NCBI GenBank assembly: GCA_018398805.1 | Contig: JAGFBZ010000555.1 | Location: forward strand, 1 to 64,000 | From: Hirundichthys speculiger | Taxonomy: Eukaryota > Chordata > Actinopteri > Beloniformes > Exocoetidae | DNA length: 64,000 nt | Direction: 5' to 3' | Part shown: piece by piece, positions 43,151 to 63,010 of the stretch | Layout of the letters: each line of letters opens with the position of its first letter | How positions within the stretch are numbered: the first letter of the stretch is position 1 | The notes under the pieces: generated by a model | Seen by the model: the letters and a program-made list of their open reading frames with translations, nothing else | What the model was told of the DNA's origin: nothing | The model's database searches: none | Position numbers and translations under genes: made by a program

Positions 43151-45090
43151 CTCTAGACAGATGTTGTTCAACCTCCTTAAAGTCCTCTCTGAGATAATGA
43201 GTCATCTCTTCTCTTCACTGCCACCGCTGCAGCGTAAGTAAACAGCAGAAACACAGAAACCATCTCAGCTCCTCAATGCTGATCTCATCCTTACAGTTTG
43301 TTTGCCTTTTTTTTTTTTTTTTTGATTTCTTTGTCTTTGAGATGTACTTCTTCAGAGGATTGGCAAACAACAAAAGTGGTGCACTGCCACCACCAGGTGT
43401 GGTCAGTGGCTTCTACCGGGTCCATCACTGTAACAGAGCTGTAACAGCTGAGAGAACTGGGGGGGGGGGGGGGGGGGGTCGGCCCTGTTACAGTTCCAGC
43501 CTCCAAGGTTTTACATCAGATCCCCAGCTATAGTTCTTTCTCTCTACCTTCGTCCGCCACAGTGGGTGTGTTCAGGATCAGAGGACTGATGTGAAGTGAG
43601 GTTTTAATGCGATTTCTTGCTTTACTTAGCTGGACAACTTTTTACAGTACAGTAGAAAGCATTACAATTAATTAGACTGTATTAAATCAGATTATAACAG
43701 GACTGATTTGGACTGTAATTAACAAAGAAACTCAGCGTGACTCTCAGTTCATCTTCAGAACTGAAGAAGACTTTTGGATGACATGAAACATCTCCAAGAA
43801 CCAAGAAAATAGGTCCAGTTACTTCCCGTTCAAACCTTTTAGGATTTACTGAGGTAATAACAAGAGCAATAAGTAGGTTCATTTGCTCATAGATTTCTTT
43901 TTACAATCCTGCCAGCCATTAAAAAGATTTCAGGTTTAGTTCAGACCGGAAGCTGTGTCTATTAAGGCTGGGCAATTAATCAAGATCATCATTCTGGACC
44001 GACAACTGACGTAACCTTGCCCATGTCAGTAATTTCAGCTGTTTGAAATACTCAGTAGGTGATAATAAATAGTTCATCTGTGTTTCCCCTCACTTATTCA
44101 TAAATCACAGATGTGTACTCTTTCATTTAAAAATGGATCCAAGATGTAATAGTTGATCATAGTTTAAGTAAAAACCTCATCATTGTTCTGTGAGTGTAAA
44201 AAAAAAACAAACTAACTTAAACAAAACTAACAGCATCTCTTATTATTGGTCATTGAAGTAAAATGTTGAATGAATAGGGACGTTGATCTGAGGTCAGAAT
44301 ATTAATTTCTCTAAAAGCATACCCCCCTACTGACCTCCAAGTGTAAAACAACAACCTTTACAGGAAACCAACCACAGAATTAGAGGTTTAGTTTTTATTT
44401 CTTTGGTTACTTATAGCTAATTTCCCTCCAGGGTAAACTCATATATGACACTAAGACTTAATTTTATAAATGCTTTATAAATGTGACAAGTGGATGCTGT
44501 AGCAGATATGCTCTCAGAAACTAAAGATACACTCTACTATTTACACATCAAACACACATGGAGTACATCATCATTCAGGCACGTTTCTGACCATCTGATG
44601 AATCCGGTACGTACTCTTCTTAAATGTTCATCTGCCTGCTGTTTTGAGGAAAAAATAGGCATTCTTTTTTTTTTTCTGGCATAACAGAGCTGAAGGACAA
44701 GCACAGCTCTGCAAGTCTGTGAAGAGGCTCCAGGCTGAATAACAAGCCTTTCAAACTTGTGCTCAGTATGCATTTGAACGCCCCCCCCAACTCAGATACC
44801 TGTCTCCCGGGAAACCGTGTGCAACACACACAGGTCTGCCTGAAAGAGACGAGGGAGCTGGGAGAGTAATGAGTTCAAACTTGCACACGCACACACATTT
44901 ATATCTCAGCTCCTTTAGCCCTCTGTGTTTAGGGTACAATGAAGAATCAGCCAATAGAACGTCTCTTTTCATGTGATGTCATCCAATCAGAGCGTGGCAC
45001 GTTGACACACCCACAGGAGGCTGTGTGGGGGCGATGCTGAGGCATGATGGAGGGAGAGAGTGTGTGCTAAGATGTGTGAATGCCTTCCCG

Positions 45091-45125
45091 TGTGTGTGGG
45101 TGTGTGTGTGTGTGTGTGTGTGTGT
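45091..45125. repeat. GT microsatellite
   Basis: TGTGTGTGGG followed by about 12 TG units. Confidence 0.95.
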
Positions 45126-45300
45126 CAGAGGGAGCTCCCAGCAGGCTCTGATGTTGTGCTGATGCCGGCCGGCCCTTTGGAGTAAACACAGAGGGGTCCG
45201 AGCCACCAACTGCTGCTCTCACCATGAAACAGGAACACACACTCAGTTCAAGTCAGCAAATATTAAATTACACATGAACACATAGAAATTTAGAAACAAC

Positions 45301-45318
45301 CACACACACACACACACA
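45301..45318. repeat. CA microsatellite
   Basis: Nine CA units. Confidence 0.9.
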
Positions 45319-46142
45319 GCTAGCCAGCTCGATGAGGGCAGTGTCGTGAACTGTGGAAAAAGTGTCTCCCACTGTCAGATCAGCAGCTCAGCAGAGAAAG
45401 CTGAACTTTCCTCCATTTTATCACAACCAGCAGTTTCATTACTGGGCTGCCAAAATGGAGGCCTAATAGAGTGAACTATTGATTAAAGGAGCAGTCCACA
45501 CAAACCGAGACGAGGCACAGGAGAAAAGGAAAAATTAAAAAGCAGAGCAGCCACTTTAGGTGCAGGGGCCGATTCTGGAGAGAGAGAAATCAAGTTTGTG
45601 GAGAGAAAGAGCCAAGTATGAGGAGTCAGCTGGGCATTTATCGTTTTGACATTGTTGTTAGCTCTGGTCAAGATTAGAAAATAAAAGAAGACTGCTCTAG
45701 TGTCTGATCAGTGAATGTGAAACTTTCACTTACAGCCTGTTAGTTTAGTTCAGCCTGGAAACAGGTGGAGAGAGCTAGTCTGCTCTGAACAACACAGACT
45801 AACAAAATCAACCAATACCACCGAGTTACAGCAGAGAAAAAAGATGAAAGACAAAGTCTGTATTTTAACTGTTTATGCTGTTAATTTCCAGGCTAATTAT
45901 TTGATTCTAGAGGCCTCTAAGAACAGATCTAAATGCTTTAATCCTGAAAACGTGCTCATGAAGCACATCCAGGCTAAAAAGTTCATGGACTCCTCCTCTG
46001 GAAATCTCCAGAAATTACATGTGTCGAAGGACACCACCAATATCAATGCTGAAAGGATGTCGTAACGGGTCAGAGCGTCACAGACACGTCCGTCTGGGTT
46101 TTCTGTCCCACTCCAGACCCAGTGAGCACGCTCCTTCACTGT

Positions 46143-46965
46143 TGATACATACGGTCATGTGCAAAAAACGGTGCCTTCTCCTTTAAACCTCTGGTGTAAA
46201 AAACATCTGATCGATCCCTCAGAATCAGAAAAGTAGACCCTCAGATGAACAACAACATAACTTTTTTTTTTTTTTAAATATAAAATTAGCTTTTATTTAC
46301 CTTAGAAAAACAAAGCCAGCAAGATAAAAGAAGTGAAAACTAAAACTAAACATTTCAGTTGGGTTGAGGTCTGGACTTGGACGATTCCAAAAACCTGGAT
46401 TTATTCACTTTTCAGCCACTCTGGTGTAGATTTGTACTCCAGCGACAACAACTGCTTCTCTAAGACCATGATGATGCCTTTACCTCTCGGCTTTATGTCA
46501 ACGTACATCTGAATGCTCAAGATCTGAGAAAAGACAAAACCTCTGCTTTTACAGAGGTTTATAGATAAAAGGCTGACGATTAGCAGCTGCAACTTAACTT
46601 TTTAGATCTTATGGAAACAATAAGGGGATACTTAGTATTGACCACATGATTGAAAAATATATATATATTTTTTGTTCTTTTTGCTTCAGTTTTGCTTCGG
46701 GAACAATTACCTCTAAAGACCATTGTTGATGTCGTTCCCTCTATGCGCTGTGTTAATAATGCATACCTGAATGCTCCGGACAAGCAAACGGCCAAAATGT
46801 CTGTTTTTATAGAGGTCTCCAGGGTCTTTGCAGCTGAAGATGATGCTGCTCATCAGAGACTGTATTTGGCCTACTAAGATCTACAACAATCATCATTATA
46901 ATTATTATTTTTCCCCAAAATAAAGAAGAATTATGAAAGCGGCTACTAACTTTTGCATGTGATTG
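46143..46965. mobile_element. Possible Tc1/mariner-type non-autonomous element
   Basis: The left GGTCATGTGCAAAAAACGGT and inverted right CAATCACATGCAAAAGTTAG edges share the core TCAxxTGCAAAA, and TA dinucleotides lie outside both. The phrase GGTTGAGGTCTGGACTTGGA near 46360 recurs in fish Tc1 elements. No transposase frame survives. Confidence 0.4.
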
Positions 46966-47499
46966 TAGCTCTGCTTTATTCTATTGTTAAAGGAGACACG
47001 TTATAACTTTTTTCCACAGCTGAAACAATTTCCTGAAGTCTAAATAAAATGTTTCCATCAAAATACATCAGAATGGTGCAATAAAACAACATACTTTCCA
47101 GTCATGTTTTACATTTACCACAGCAGCCGCAGTGAATGAGTCCAATTAAACCCCTCCTCCTTATTTGAGAGTAAACAAGTCAAGACAAGATGTGTCGTAA
47201 GAAAACAAAGAATTAAGAATTGTGGAAAGAAAGTGGACAAATGATAAAACCGTGTACTGTGACAAGCTGTCAACAGATTAAAAAAAAAGATTTAACACAA
47301 GCAGATGAACCTTTTGAATGTTTGGATCCATGTGGGATCCCAACCTGCTCCCTCTGATGGAGACACCCGATGTGTTTTTTTCTTGTCTTGTTTGAGTTGT
47401 GAGTGCATAGAGCTACAGCCGACCAACTCAGGAGTGACGGATCTCTTGAACACATTTACAAATGCACAAGTGCAGCACTTACAAATTTTCAAGTTACCG
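46966..47499. other. Intergenic, nothing recognised
   Basis: No repeat or gene was identified. Confidence 0.4.
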
Positions 47500-47925
47500 G
47501 TTACCTAGTCCTCTGACCATCTCACCTCAGTGCTGCTACCTACATCTGTTTATATTATATTGTCATTATATTCAGTCATTTGTGTGCTCTCCTCTCTGTC
47601 CTCCATCCTCTCTCTGTCATGTCTCTCCTCTTTTTCTTTCTTTACCCGGCTGGCCTTCGGTAGGAAGGTCCCCCCATATGATCCAGGTCCTGCTCAAGGT
47701 TTCTTCCTCAAAGTGGAGTTTTTTCTTGCCACTGTTTTGCTTAAAGGTTTTTTTCTCCCTCTGTGGGAGTTTTTTACTTGCCATTATCCTTGTTTAGGAT
47801 TCAATATTATAATTTTAGTTAATGATATTGCTCGGCGGTCATGATCTGGGTCTCTGTAAAGCACCTAGAGACAATTGACATTGTAACAGACGCTATACAA
47901 ATAAAACTGAATTGAATAGAAGTTA
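47500..47925 (+). repeat. L2-like LINE 3' tail, plus orientation
   Basis: GGAAGGTCCCCCCATATGAT, TTTTCTTGCCACTGTTTTGC, ATGATCTGGGTCTCTGTAAA and the end ACGCTATACAAATAAAACTG followed by AATTGAAT are the inverse of the 6541-7660 copy. It is truncated and non-coding. Confidence 0.7.
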
Positions 47926-48339
47926 TGATGCAGTCATTCAAAGATACGTGGAGTCAAACGTCTTCATCTGTGCATGTATTTAACATCTCTTTTCAAATCA
48001 TGAAAAATCTGAAGTGCAAAGCCGTATTACAGTTATTTCAATCACATACTGTATAAGGGTTCTAGTAAACATCTTTGATGATGATCATGTGCGGTGGACT
48101 GTTTGATTCGGTACTATCGTTCAGTTTTGATGTTTGCTATGTTTACTTGAAGCTTCTGTGTAACAATTTCATGCACCTGAAATGAAAATACAGCTGTTTG
48201 TTCTACCAATTTGTTAATACAATTTCCATCTTCCCATCCACATCAGTTCATGTACTCAAGCAGTGCAAGTCTTTGAAAAAACAGAAGCTAAATCCATGCA
48301 CAAATAAAGATTTTGTGAATTGCACATGTAAATCAAGAG

Positions 48340-48580
48340 GTTCCCTCCTTGAGTCGCCAACTTATCATGCTGGCGGGGTTTGTGTGCCCCTGGTAGGGTC
48401 CAGGTGGCCTGGGATAGACCCAGGACACTCTGGAGAGATGATATGTCTTGGCTGGCCCTGGAACGCCACAGTATTCCCCACAAAGAGTTCGGAGGAGGTT
48501 TGGTCCAGGAGAGGGTAGTCTCCTCTCTGCTTAGGCTGCTGCCCCGTCACCTGAATTCAGATAAGCTGAGGTTAACGTTG
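48340..48580 (+). repeat. RTE/Rex3-like LINE 3' end
   Basis: CAGGACACTCTGGAGAGATG, ATATGTCTTGGCTGGCCCTG, GAACGCCACAGTATTCCCCA and CTGCTTAGGCTGCTGCCCCG form the conserved 3' block of a common fish LINE. The family name is from memory of the pattern. Confidence 0.5.
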
Positions 48581-48878
48581 GACAGACTAGAGAGGTTTGT
48601 AACTCCTGAACTGCTCTGTTGTACATGCACTCAAACCACAAACAAGATAACAACAGGTGTGTTCAGCTGTTTCTTTTATCAACTAGCTACTACCTGACAC
48701 CACAATAAAACATGTTCCAACATTCACAATCCTGACAGAAGAGAAAGAGAAATATGAGCCCAGCCAAAAAAAGATTTATTTGAAACATATGATGACATAA
48801 GCTTCAAAACAAACCACTGATTTCTGTTTACGTGTCATACCGCTAACAGACCTGCGTCTGTTCTGAAACCACACTGGA

Positions 48879-50002
48879 TCACATGTTTGCGAGCGCACAG
48901 CACACAAGGACGGTCTTGTCCAGTAACGTTGTGTCACATGGAAGCTCCATGCAGAGAGGTACTTGTCCTGCTAGTACGCTGAAAGTATTACGAAGACAAT
49001 CAATGACTCTTTCAACATGGATTCGGAGGTGAGCAATCTTTTGCGTTTCCTCCACATCTCTAACATCCAACTGGCATCGTCCTTCTGCAGATATCGTAAC
49101 CTCTGCACACATCAGTCCAGCGCTGGTTTTGATATCAAAGCCGCGATCGGCCAACACCAAATCGCCAGGCAACAGTTTCTCCAGAATACCACAGTTTTCT
49201 GTGATGTGCTTTTCACTGAAGTGCCCTTCCCATGCCTCAGAAATAAATGAGACTGAGCCCTGTGGAGTAACACCTACAAGATACTTCACGGAGGTGTTGT
49301 GTTTGAAGTGTGAAAATGTCTCTGCTCGTTCTTTAAAGCTGGATGTCCTCTCTCTTAATATTTCAAAACAGTCCAGAATTACAGCTGCGCGTTCCCCAAA
49401 GGCCTCCGTGAATTTATGAGGCATACTGACAAGCAGAGCATCTCTCTCTGGCCAGTGAACCAAAGAGCTGATTTGCGCATTTAAAACACCAATCGTGTCT
49501 CTGAAAGTTCTGGAGACAGTTTTTACATCCACATGAAAGAGATGGGCGACGTGTTGGACGGGCAGGTTCAGCCTCAGGTACATGAGAGTGAGAAGAAGCA
49601 TCTGAAAAGGCGACAGGACCGCGTCCGTCTGAGGTAGGAACGAAACAACGGAGGCCAGCATAGCCTTTAAAACCTCAAAGTTTGGAAGTCCAGTGTAGTA
49701 ATTGACTTTCTCCGGATCGTCCTTCAAGAATGCCTCGTCCATTGTCCTCCTCTCGAGCTCACACCTCAGGGCTCTGTTCTCTTCCATGAGGCGGTTTACT
49801 TCAGCGCACAAAGACTCGCATGAGTTGCATTCAGCCCTCTTCTCAGTTTTGGTTTCACCCGCCGATTCTTCTCCGTCGTCCTCCACTGGTGCTGAGTGGG
49901 AAAACTGTTCGGTCTCCGAAGGCTTCTTCACATCACCGTGACCCAGATGTAGAGACGGAACCCAGTCTGGATGAGCCTCCATCATTTCATACGCGGGTTT
50001 AC
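48879..50002 (-). CDS. Transposase exon 2 (linker, HTH, DDE nuclease)
   Basis: This is 1124 nt, open throughout. The acceptor is TTACCAG|GT. It carries the nuclease with the D-D-E residues described for the gene. The stop TGA is followed in frame by SSVVSEQTQVC and another stop, so the terminal nonsense change removes only about a dozen residues. Confidence 0.9.
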
Positions 50003-53000
50003 CTGGTAACACAACCAGTCACCAGGTTAATGACTGCAGCATCACACTGGCTACAGCAAAACATGGACATTTGTTTGGCAGGTAAAAGCAAGGCTGGAAG
50101 GGTGAATTTAATTTTCTGCTGATTTGAAATCAATATGGTGTTTTTTGTAAATAATCATTAAACACCACCTTGGTTGAAATAAATAAATACATCATAAAAT
50201 AATGATCCTTTCAGGGGTCAAGCGGTTCCTTCCTGAACCACTTAACCTCTCAACCTCTCAGGGTACTCAGTCATTCATCAGAGGACGAGTATTAGACCCG
50301 ACAACAGCGATTTCATTGGGTGGCACATGCTCATAACACTCATAACACAAACCACAGCACAGGAAGACGGAAACACCACGCAACAATAAAAAATTACTTA
50401 ACGTCTATTTACAAGTAAGTGCAAGCTGATTCAAACCACTGGACGTCGTCTACTTGTGGGTCACTGCGGCTGTTTGTCTGCCTTCATATGACCAGAAGTT
50501 AGTTGTTCTTTCTTTTCCAGCCAATCATCAAAGTTCCCATGTAATCAAGTGGATGTAAAAACAAAAAACAAGAAAATTCCTGAAGACATTTTGAAGGGGT
50601 TCCAATGAAACTGCCCGTCGTTGAGCGTTTTAGCATCAGAGCTAACAAGAGGTAAAGAGAAGCAGACGCTGATGTGTACATGATTCAAACTTTTTAAAAG
50701 GTAACTTCAGTTGTCTGGCTTTTCTTTTTTAGTTAACATCACTGCTAACAGACGCTAACAGCTAAAAGAAATTAAGGGATAAACTATAAGTAGGCCAGAA
50801 ACTAAAGATATGAAGAATAAAGTTATGCAGATCTTTGTCTGTCTCCAATGCAGCTAGCGGATGCTAACAGATGCTAACGTCTAACACATCCTAACATCCA
50901 CACTGATCCTGATTGAGAGGGTTGTTTTGATGTATTTAGTTTGGTTTTTCTCAAAATTACAGGCTGTGAAAAGTACTGAAATTCTGGTGGAAACAGGAAA
51001 ATGAGAAGAAAAAATATAGTGCAAAAATAAAGAAAGAAAAGAAAAAAGAAAAAACACAAATATAGAAAAGTAAACAGGGCAAAGGTAAACAATAGTAAAA
51101 TAAAAAAGACAAACCTTTTTTTGTCTCTTCACTGTCTGACATTAACTCAGACTAAACGTTTCCTGTTTTAGGTCAGTTAGGATTACCAAAATTATTTCTA
51201 TTTGCAAAATGCCAGATTAATGACTGAAAAAAATTTGTATTGCTTTCTCCAAAGTCAGAAATTTACATAGACTAAGATGCCTTTAAACAATTTGGGAAAG
51301 CCCAGATGATGATGTCATGGCTTTGGAAGCTTCTGATAGGTTAATAGGCAACACCTGAGTTAATTGGAGACACACCTGATTTCTTATGAGACATCACAGG
51401 AAAAAGTTTAAAGGCAATGATACCAAATACTAAGGAAATGTATGTGAACTACTGACTTTGATGGGAATAATTTAAAAACAAATATCAGTCATTTTTCATG
51501 CAGCAAAAAGAAATAATCATTGTAATCCTAAATGACCTACAACAGGAAAAAGTTTGTCTGATTTAATGTCAGACAGTGTATGGAAACTTCTGGTTTCAAC
51601 GGTATACAAGGAGTTTTCACAGAGTTTACATTCATTTGTAAAATTTAACTTTAAGCCATTCTTCTCTGTAAAATTAAGTGATAGAAATTAACCACATAGC
51701 ACTGCAAAGAAAATACTGAAAGGAGGTTTGGGCTTCATATACTTGTTGTTATGAAGGAAAGATTTCCCAAGCATTATCAACAAAGTAATGGAAAAGTTTT
51801 GTAAATTGTTTTCTTTTTTTATAATTAGCTTTTTAATTTTCTGTCATTTAGCATAAATCTTGAACAAAAAGATTCAAAGGGCATAATGTAGAGATTTGTT
51901 CTCTGTTTCCAGCATATAATAGGATTTGCTGATGACAGCTTGAAAGCACAAGAGAGTTTTTTAGAGTCATAATCACATCTGACCAGGAAGCAGATACTTC
52001 CGAAATTCAGGAAAATTTGGTCGGAGATATGAAACCTATTTAATTACTCGGGAAGGATCTTAACTGGTTTGATGTAGTTGTGCCATTTAGCTAGAGAGAT
52101 ATACGCTTTATTAATCCTGAGGGAAATTCAATAGTGCTCAACCGCTCCTACAAATAAAACCCAGTCACATCATCACAACAACACAAGATACAATGACAAG
52201 CTATGGGTAATAAATAAACAAGATAAAAAAATAAACCTAGTTAACCTAGTTATAAAAACCTAGTTATAAGCATAACCCTTGGGACAGATATAATTACTAA
52301 AATAAACTAAAAATCCCAGGAGGATACACTTAGATATTTTACTGTTGATTTAATAGGGATATTATGAGTTTAACCTTGATGGCTGTACTGGTAGTGGATT
52401 TTTTTTTTCATTATTTTGGTCCTGGAGTAAAAGTCTATGGTTTGGAAGAAATAATCCTCCATTAAAGTGTTTGTGTCATCTGTCAGTTGAGTGACTGCTA
52501 AATTCTATTTATTTATTGTTATTATTTTTTTTTTGTCATTTATATTTTCAAAATATGAGTTGTTGGGTTTTTTTTTTTTGTAATAAGAATGGACAGCTTT
52601 GAAAAGCAGGAGAAAATCAGACAACATGCTTAATTCATTTAACTGAAAATCTAGAGGACATGCCCACGTTTATGTCCTTCTAAAGCACTATAAAATAAAA
52701 CCATGTACAATTAGACTTTATTAAAGAACAATCAATTCATAATAACATCCTTCCGACCTGATAAATTTTAATGATCTGACTGTGTGTCTGAGATGATTTT
52801 CAGTCTGTTGGCATGTATCGAAGTTAGGATTGAATATTATTATCCAGGGGTCTCAGCCTTCGGATCTTTAATTATATCCCATTTCATAGTAGTTGGAAGA
52901 TTGTACGTTTCAGATAGCTCTTCATAAAAGACAGAGAAGGTTTTATAGGCATTACAAAGATGCCTATGAAACTTCATAGTGAGACTCTAGGGACTCTAGT

Positions 53001-53725
53001 GAGATTTGCCTAAAGATAAATATCTCATGGATTCCTCTACTTCATCCATGGTGATCTCCTTCACGGGCCGGTCTGAAGGTTTTATCCACTTTAGGAATTA
53101 AATCTTTTTTAGGGTTTAAAAAAAAAAACAACAACAAAAAACATTTGCATCAATAGAAGAATAAAATAATCTGATACAGCTGTTGCAGCTGTCAGATGCG
53201 GCAGATACATGACGTCATCAAATGACATCGCAGCAGACGTGTGATGTGACGGTCAGCTGTTGTGGTTTATTTGACTGGGATTTCTCCACCTTTCGACTGT
53301 ATTGCTTCTTGTAACACAGTAACGTTAGCCAACTGAGGTGCCTAAAATTTTAGACAATATATTTCTCATTTGATTTGATCGGTTTGGTGTGCGGTCTGCA
53401 CAGCTTTTGTGCTGAAAAACAGCTGGATCTGGCAACCCTGGGAGTATCATCATGCGGGACCCGAGAACAAAGACTGAGACTTACCTGTATGAAAATGTAC
53501 GGAGCACACCCTCATTGAAGTCGGGATGTTGTCGAAGGTGATATTTTTCCTTCTCACCGCACACACCCAGGCCATGCGACGCCTTTTTGTTAACTCTGAA
53601 ACCTGGTCTCCCTCAGTTTGACGCCAGGCAGGAAAACGGTGAAAAGTTAAACCATTTTCCCTTTTTGTTCCCCTGCGGTCATGTGAGGCGCTCCTGCACT
53701 TAGGGACACAACAGCGTCTAACCAT
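48879..53725 (-). CDS. THAP-domain DDE_Tnp_4 transposase, two exons, nearly intact
   Basis: Exon 1 (53725-53485) encodes a THAP zinc finger. Exon 2 (50002-48879) encodes the rest. The donor CATACAG|GTAAGT and acceptor TTACCAG|GTAAAC join the glycine of HTG to KPAYEMMEAHPDWVPSLHLG, the junction expected for this family. The 454-residue product has, in order: the THAP C2CH finger (CCVPKC, HRFP, W, VCSVHF; residues 1-80), an acidic linker, a coiled-coil-like SLCAEVNRLMEENRALRCEL, an HTH_Tnp_4-type segment (LSPFQMLLLTLMYLRLNLPV) and a DDE_Tnp_4 nuclease with AVILDCFEI (D), GDLVLADRGFD (D) and RIHVERVID (E). All catalytic residues are present. The frame ends TGA where relatives have a cysteine. 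It resembles ISL2EU-type transposons, and host domestication is the alternative. The 3.5 kb intron holds an internally deleted Tc1 element and a LINE scrap. Confidence 0.85.
51130..51605. mobile_element. Internally deleted Tc1 element of the IR/DR type
   Basis: The left part has CACTGTCTGACATTAACTCA, TTTCCTGTTTTAGGTCAGTT and an inner repeat AAAGTCAGAAATTTACATAG. The right part has AATGTCAGACAGTGTATGGA followed by AACTTCTGGTTTCAAC. This matches the long inverted repeats with internal direct repeats of Sleeping-Beauty-like Tc1 transposons. The transposase region is missing. Confidence 0.7.
52098..52210 (-). repeat. LINE 3'-end scrap
   Basis: GCTTTATTAATCCTGAGGGA followed by AATTCAATAGTG is the inverted Rex1-like 3' end, similar to the left edge of 25555-26520. 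Confidence 0.5.
53485..53725 (-). CDS. Transposase exon 1 (THAP zinc finger)
   Basis: It starts MVRRCCVPKCRSASHDRRGT, continues ENGLTFHRFPAW and ends MRVCSVHFHTG before the donor GTAAGT. The C2CH ligands, the invariant proline of FHRFP and the tryptophan are all present. Length and spacing are normal for THAP. Confidence 0.9.
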
Positions 53726-53882
53726 GGTTACATATCCGAGACACACAACATCACAGAGAAGACAAGAGCAGCAGACAGAGCTAGATGGAGCTACCTCCAC
53801 CTCTGATGTAGTAAAACAAGGAGCAACCAACATGGCCGCTGCTCCCACAGTGCAATGCGGCGTCACAAACCCAAACAGTGCA

Positions 53883-53887
<5 letters not shown>

Positions 53888-53925
<38 letters not shown>
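53888..53925. repeat. TA microsatellite
   Basis: About 19 TA units lie just upstream of the transposase start codon. Confidence 0.95.
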
Positions 53926-53929
<4 letters not shown>

Positions 53930-54239
53930 TATAGTGTGTGTATACATATATGAAAATGTGTGTATATGCACTTGTGTGTATTTATATAAAGCATTTGAAT
54001 TTCAGGAATCTGCATTCAAAAAACGCATTTACAGTCTAGTAATTACAGTGAGAGTAAGATCATTTTTGGTCATCTATTTTTGCTCTATTAGTTATATGTA
54101 GAAAAAAGGTTCCTGAAGTCCCAAAATACCACACAGGTATCGCTGCTCCCTAAAGTTCTAGGAGCTATTAAAAAAGAAAAGTTTCTTAGCACCTCTTGTA
54201 CTAGATTTGTTTTTTATTTTACTGTAAATGAAGGTTCAT

Positions 54240-54590
54240 CAGCTAAAATTACATTGTTTATAATGTTTAGACATAGCCTCCTTCATTGCATTCTCCATTA
54301 CCTGTAAATATGCATATAACCTGCTCAGAACCCAGACGCTATAACTATGTACACATCATTTTTGATTCGTGCAGTATTCATATCCATCTGCAAATAATGA
54401 TATATATCTTGCGTGTTTACCTAATTGTACAATTCTTTGTATACATTCCTTGCACTAGTATTCATTTTGTTTGTTTTTTACATCCAGCCTGTACATTAAC
54501 TTTCATTTCTAGTGAGATTCTAAATGCATTTTGTTGCCTTGTACTGTAATAAGTGCAACAACAAAGTTAAATCTAATCTAATCTAAAACA
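54240..54590 (+). repeat. LINE 3' tail with AATCT repeats
   Basis: The end TGCAACAACAAAGTTAAATC followed by TAATCTAATCTAAA is the pentanucleotide tail of a common fish LINE. Confidence 0.5.
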
Positions 54591-55134
54591 ACCCTCCTAC
54601 TCAGCTTTCATGATCGTTGACTTCATTGTAATGCTGCTGTATACGGTACCACAGGTTCCCTCAGGTGCCTTGTTCACTCATGAATGCAGCACAAACTTTC
54701 CAATGCTGATTGGAAGTGGATCTAATGCAGTGTACCTGAATCAACACTCTCCTTTTGTGGGGGGAAAAAGGGGGGGCTTTAATTTGAGATGTGCTGAACT
54801 GCCCACTCAGCAGGCATTATGCAAATATGCCACATGGAGAAGTAGATAAGTAACAAAAGAAAAGCTTGCATTGCCAAAAGGCATTTCAGGCAACCCAGGA
54901 GTGGCGTCTTTAGTGTGGACTTGGTAGATTATCAGCTCTCTTACATGAAAGAAAAGTTTTATAAACACAGAAGGAACAACCTCAAAGCATATTTTGTCCC
55001 AGTTAAAAGGTGTGTTCATGCTATTCAAAGTACCTGTTTAAAAAAAAAACCCAAAACAACACAGGTAAAAAACAAAGTTTAAAGAAATGAAAAGCCTGAG
55101 ACACAGATGACAAGAAAGGTTACAGTTCCACCTG
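54591..55134. other. Intergenic, nothing recognised
   Basis: No gene or repeat was identified between the LINE tail and the presumed end of tnrc18. Confidence 0.4.

Positions 55135-63010
<7,876 letters not shown>

Larger units (their letters stand above)
43151..46142. other. Intergenic, unassigned
   Basis: It contains poly-T (43307-43323), poly-G (43459-43478), a GT microsatellite (45091-45125) and a CA microsatellite (45301-45318). A possible hAT left end, GGCTGGGCAATTAATC, lies at about 43966. No gene was recognised. Confidence 0.4.
50003..53484 (-). other. Intron of the THAP transposase
   Basis: This is 3.48 kb and A/T-rich. It contains the Tc1 derivative (51130-51605) and a LINE tail (52098-52210). 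Repeated TGCTAACAGACGCTAACA-type phrases lie around 50745-50880. No coding sequence was recognised. Confidence 0.6.
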
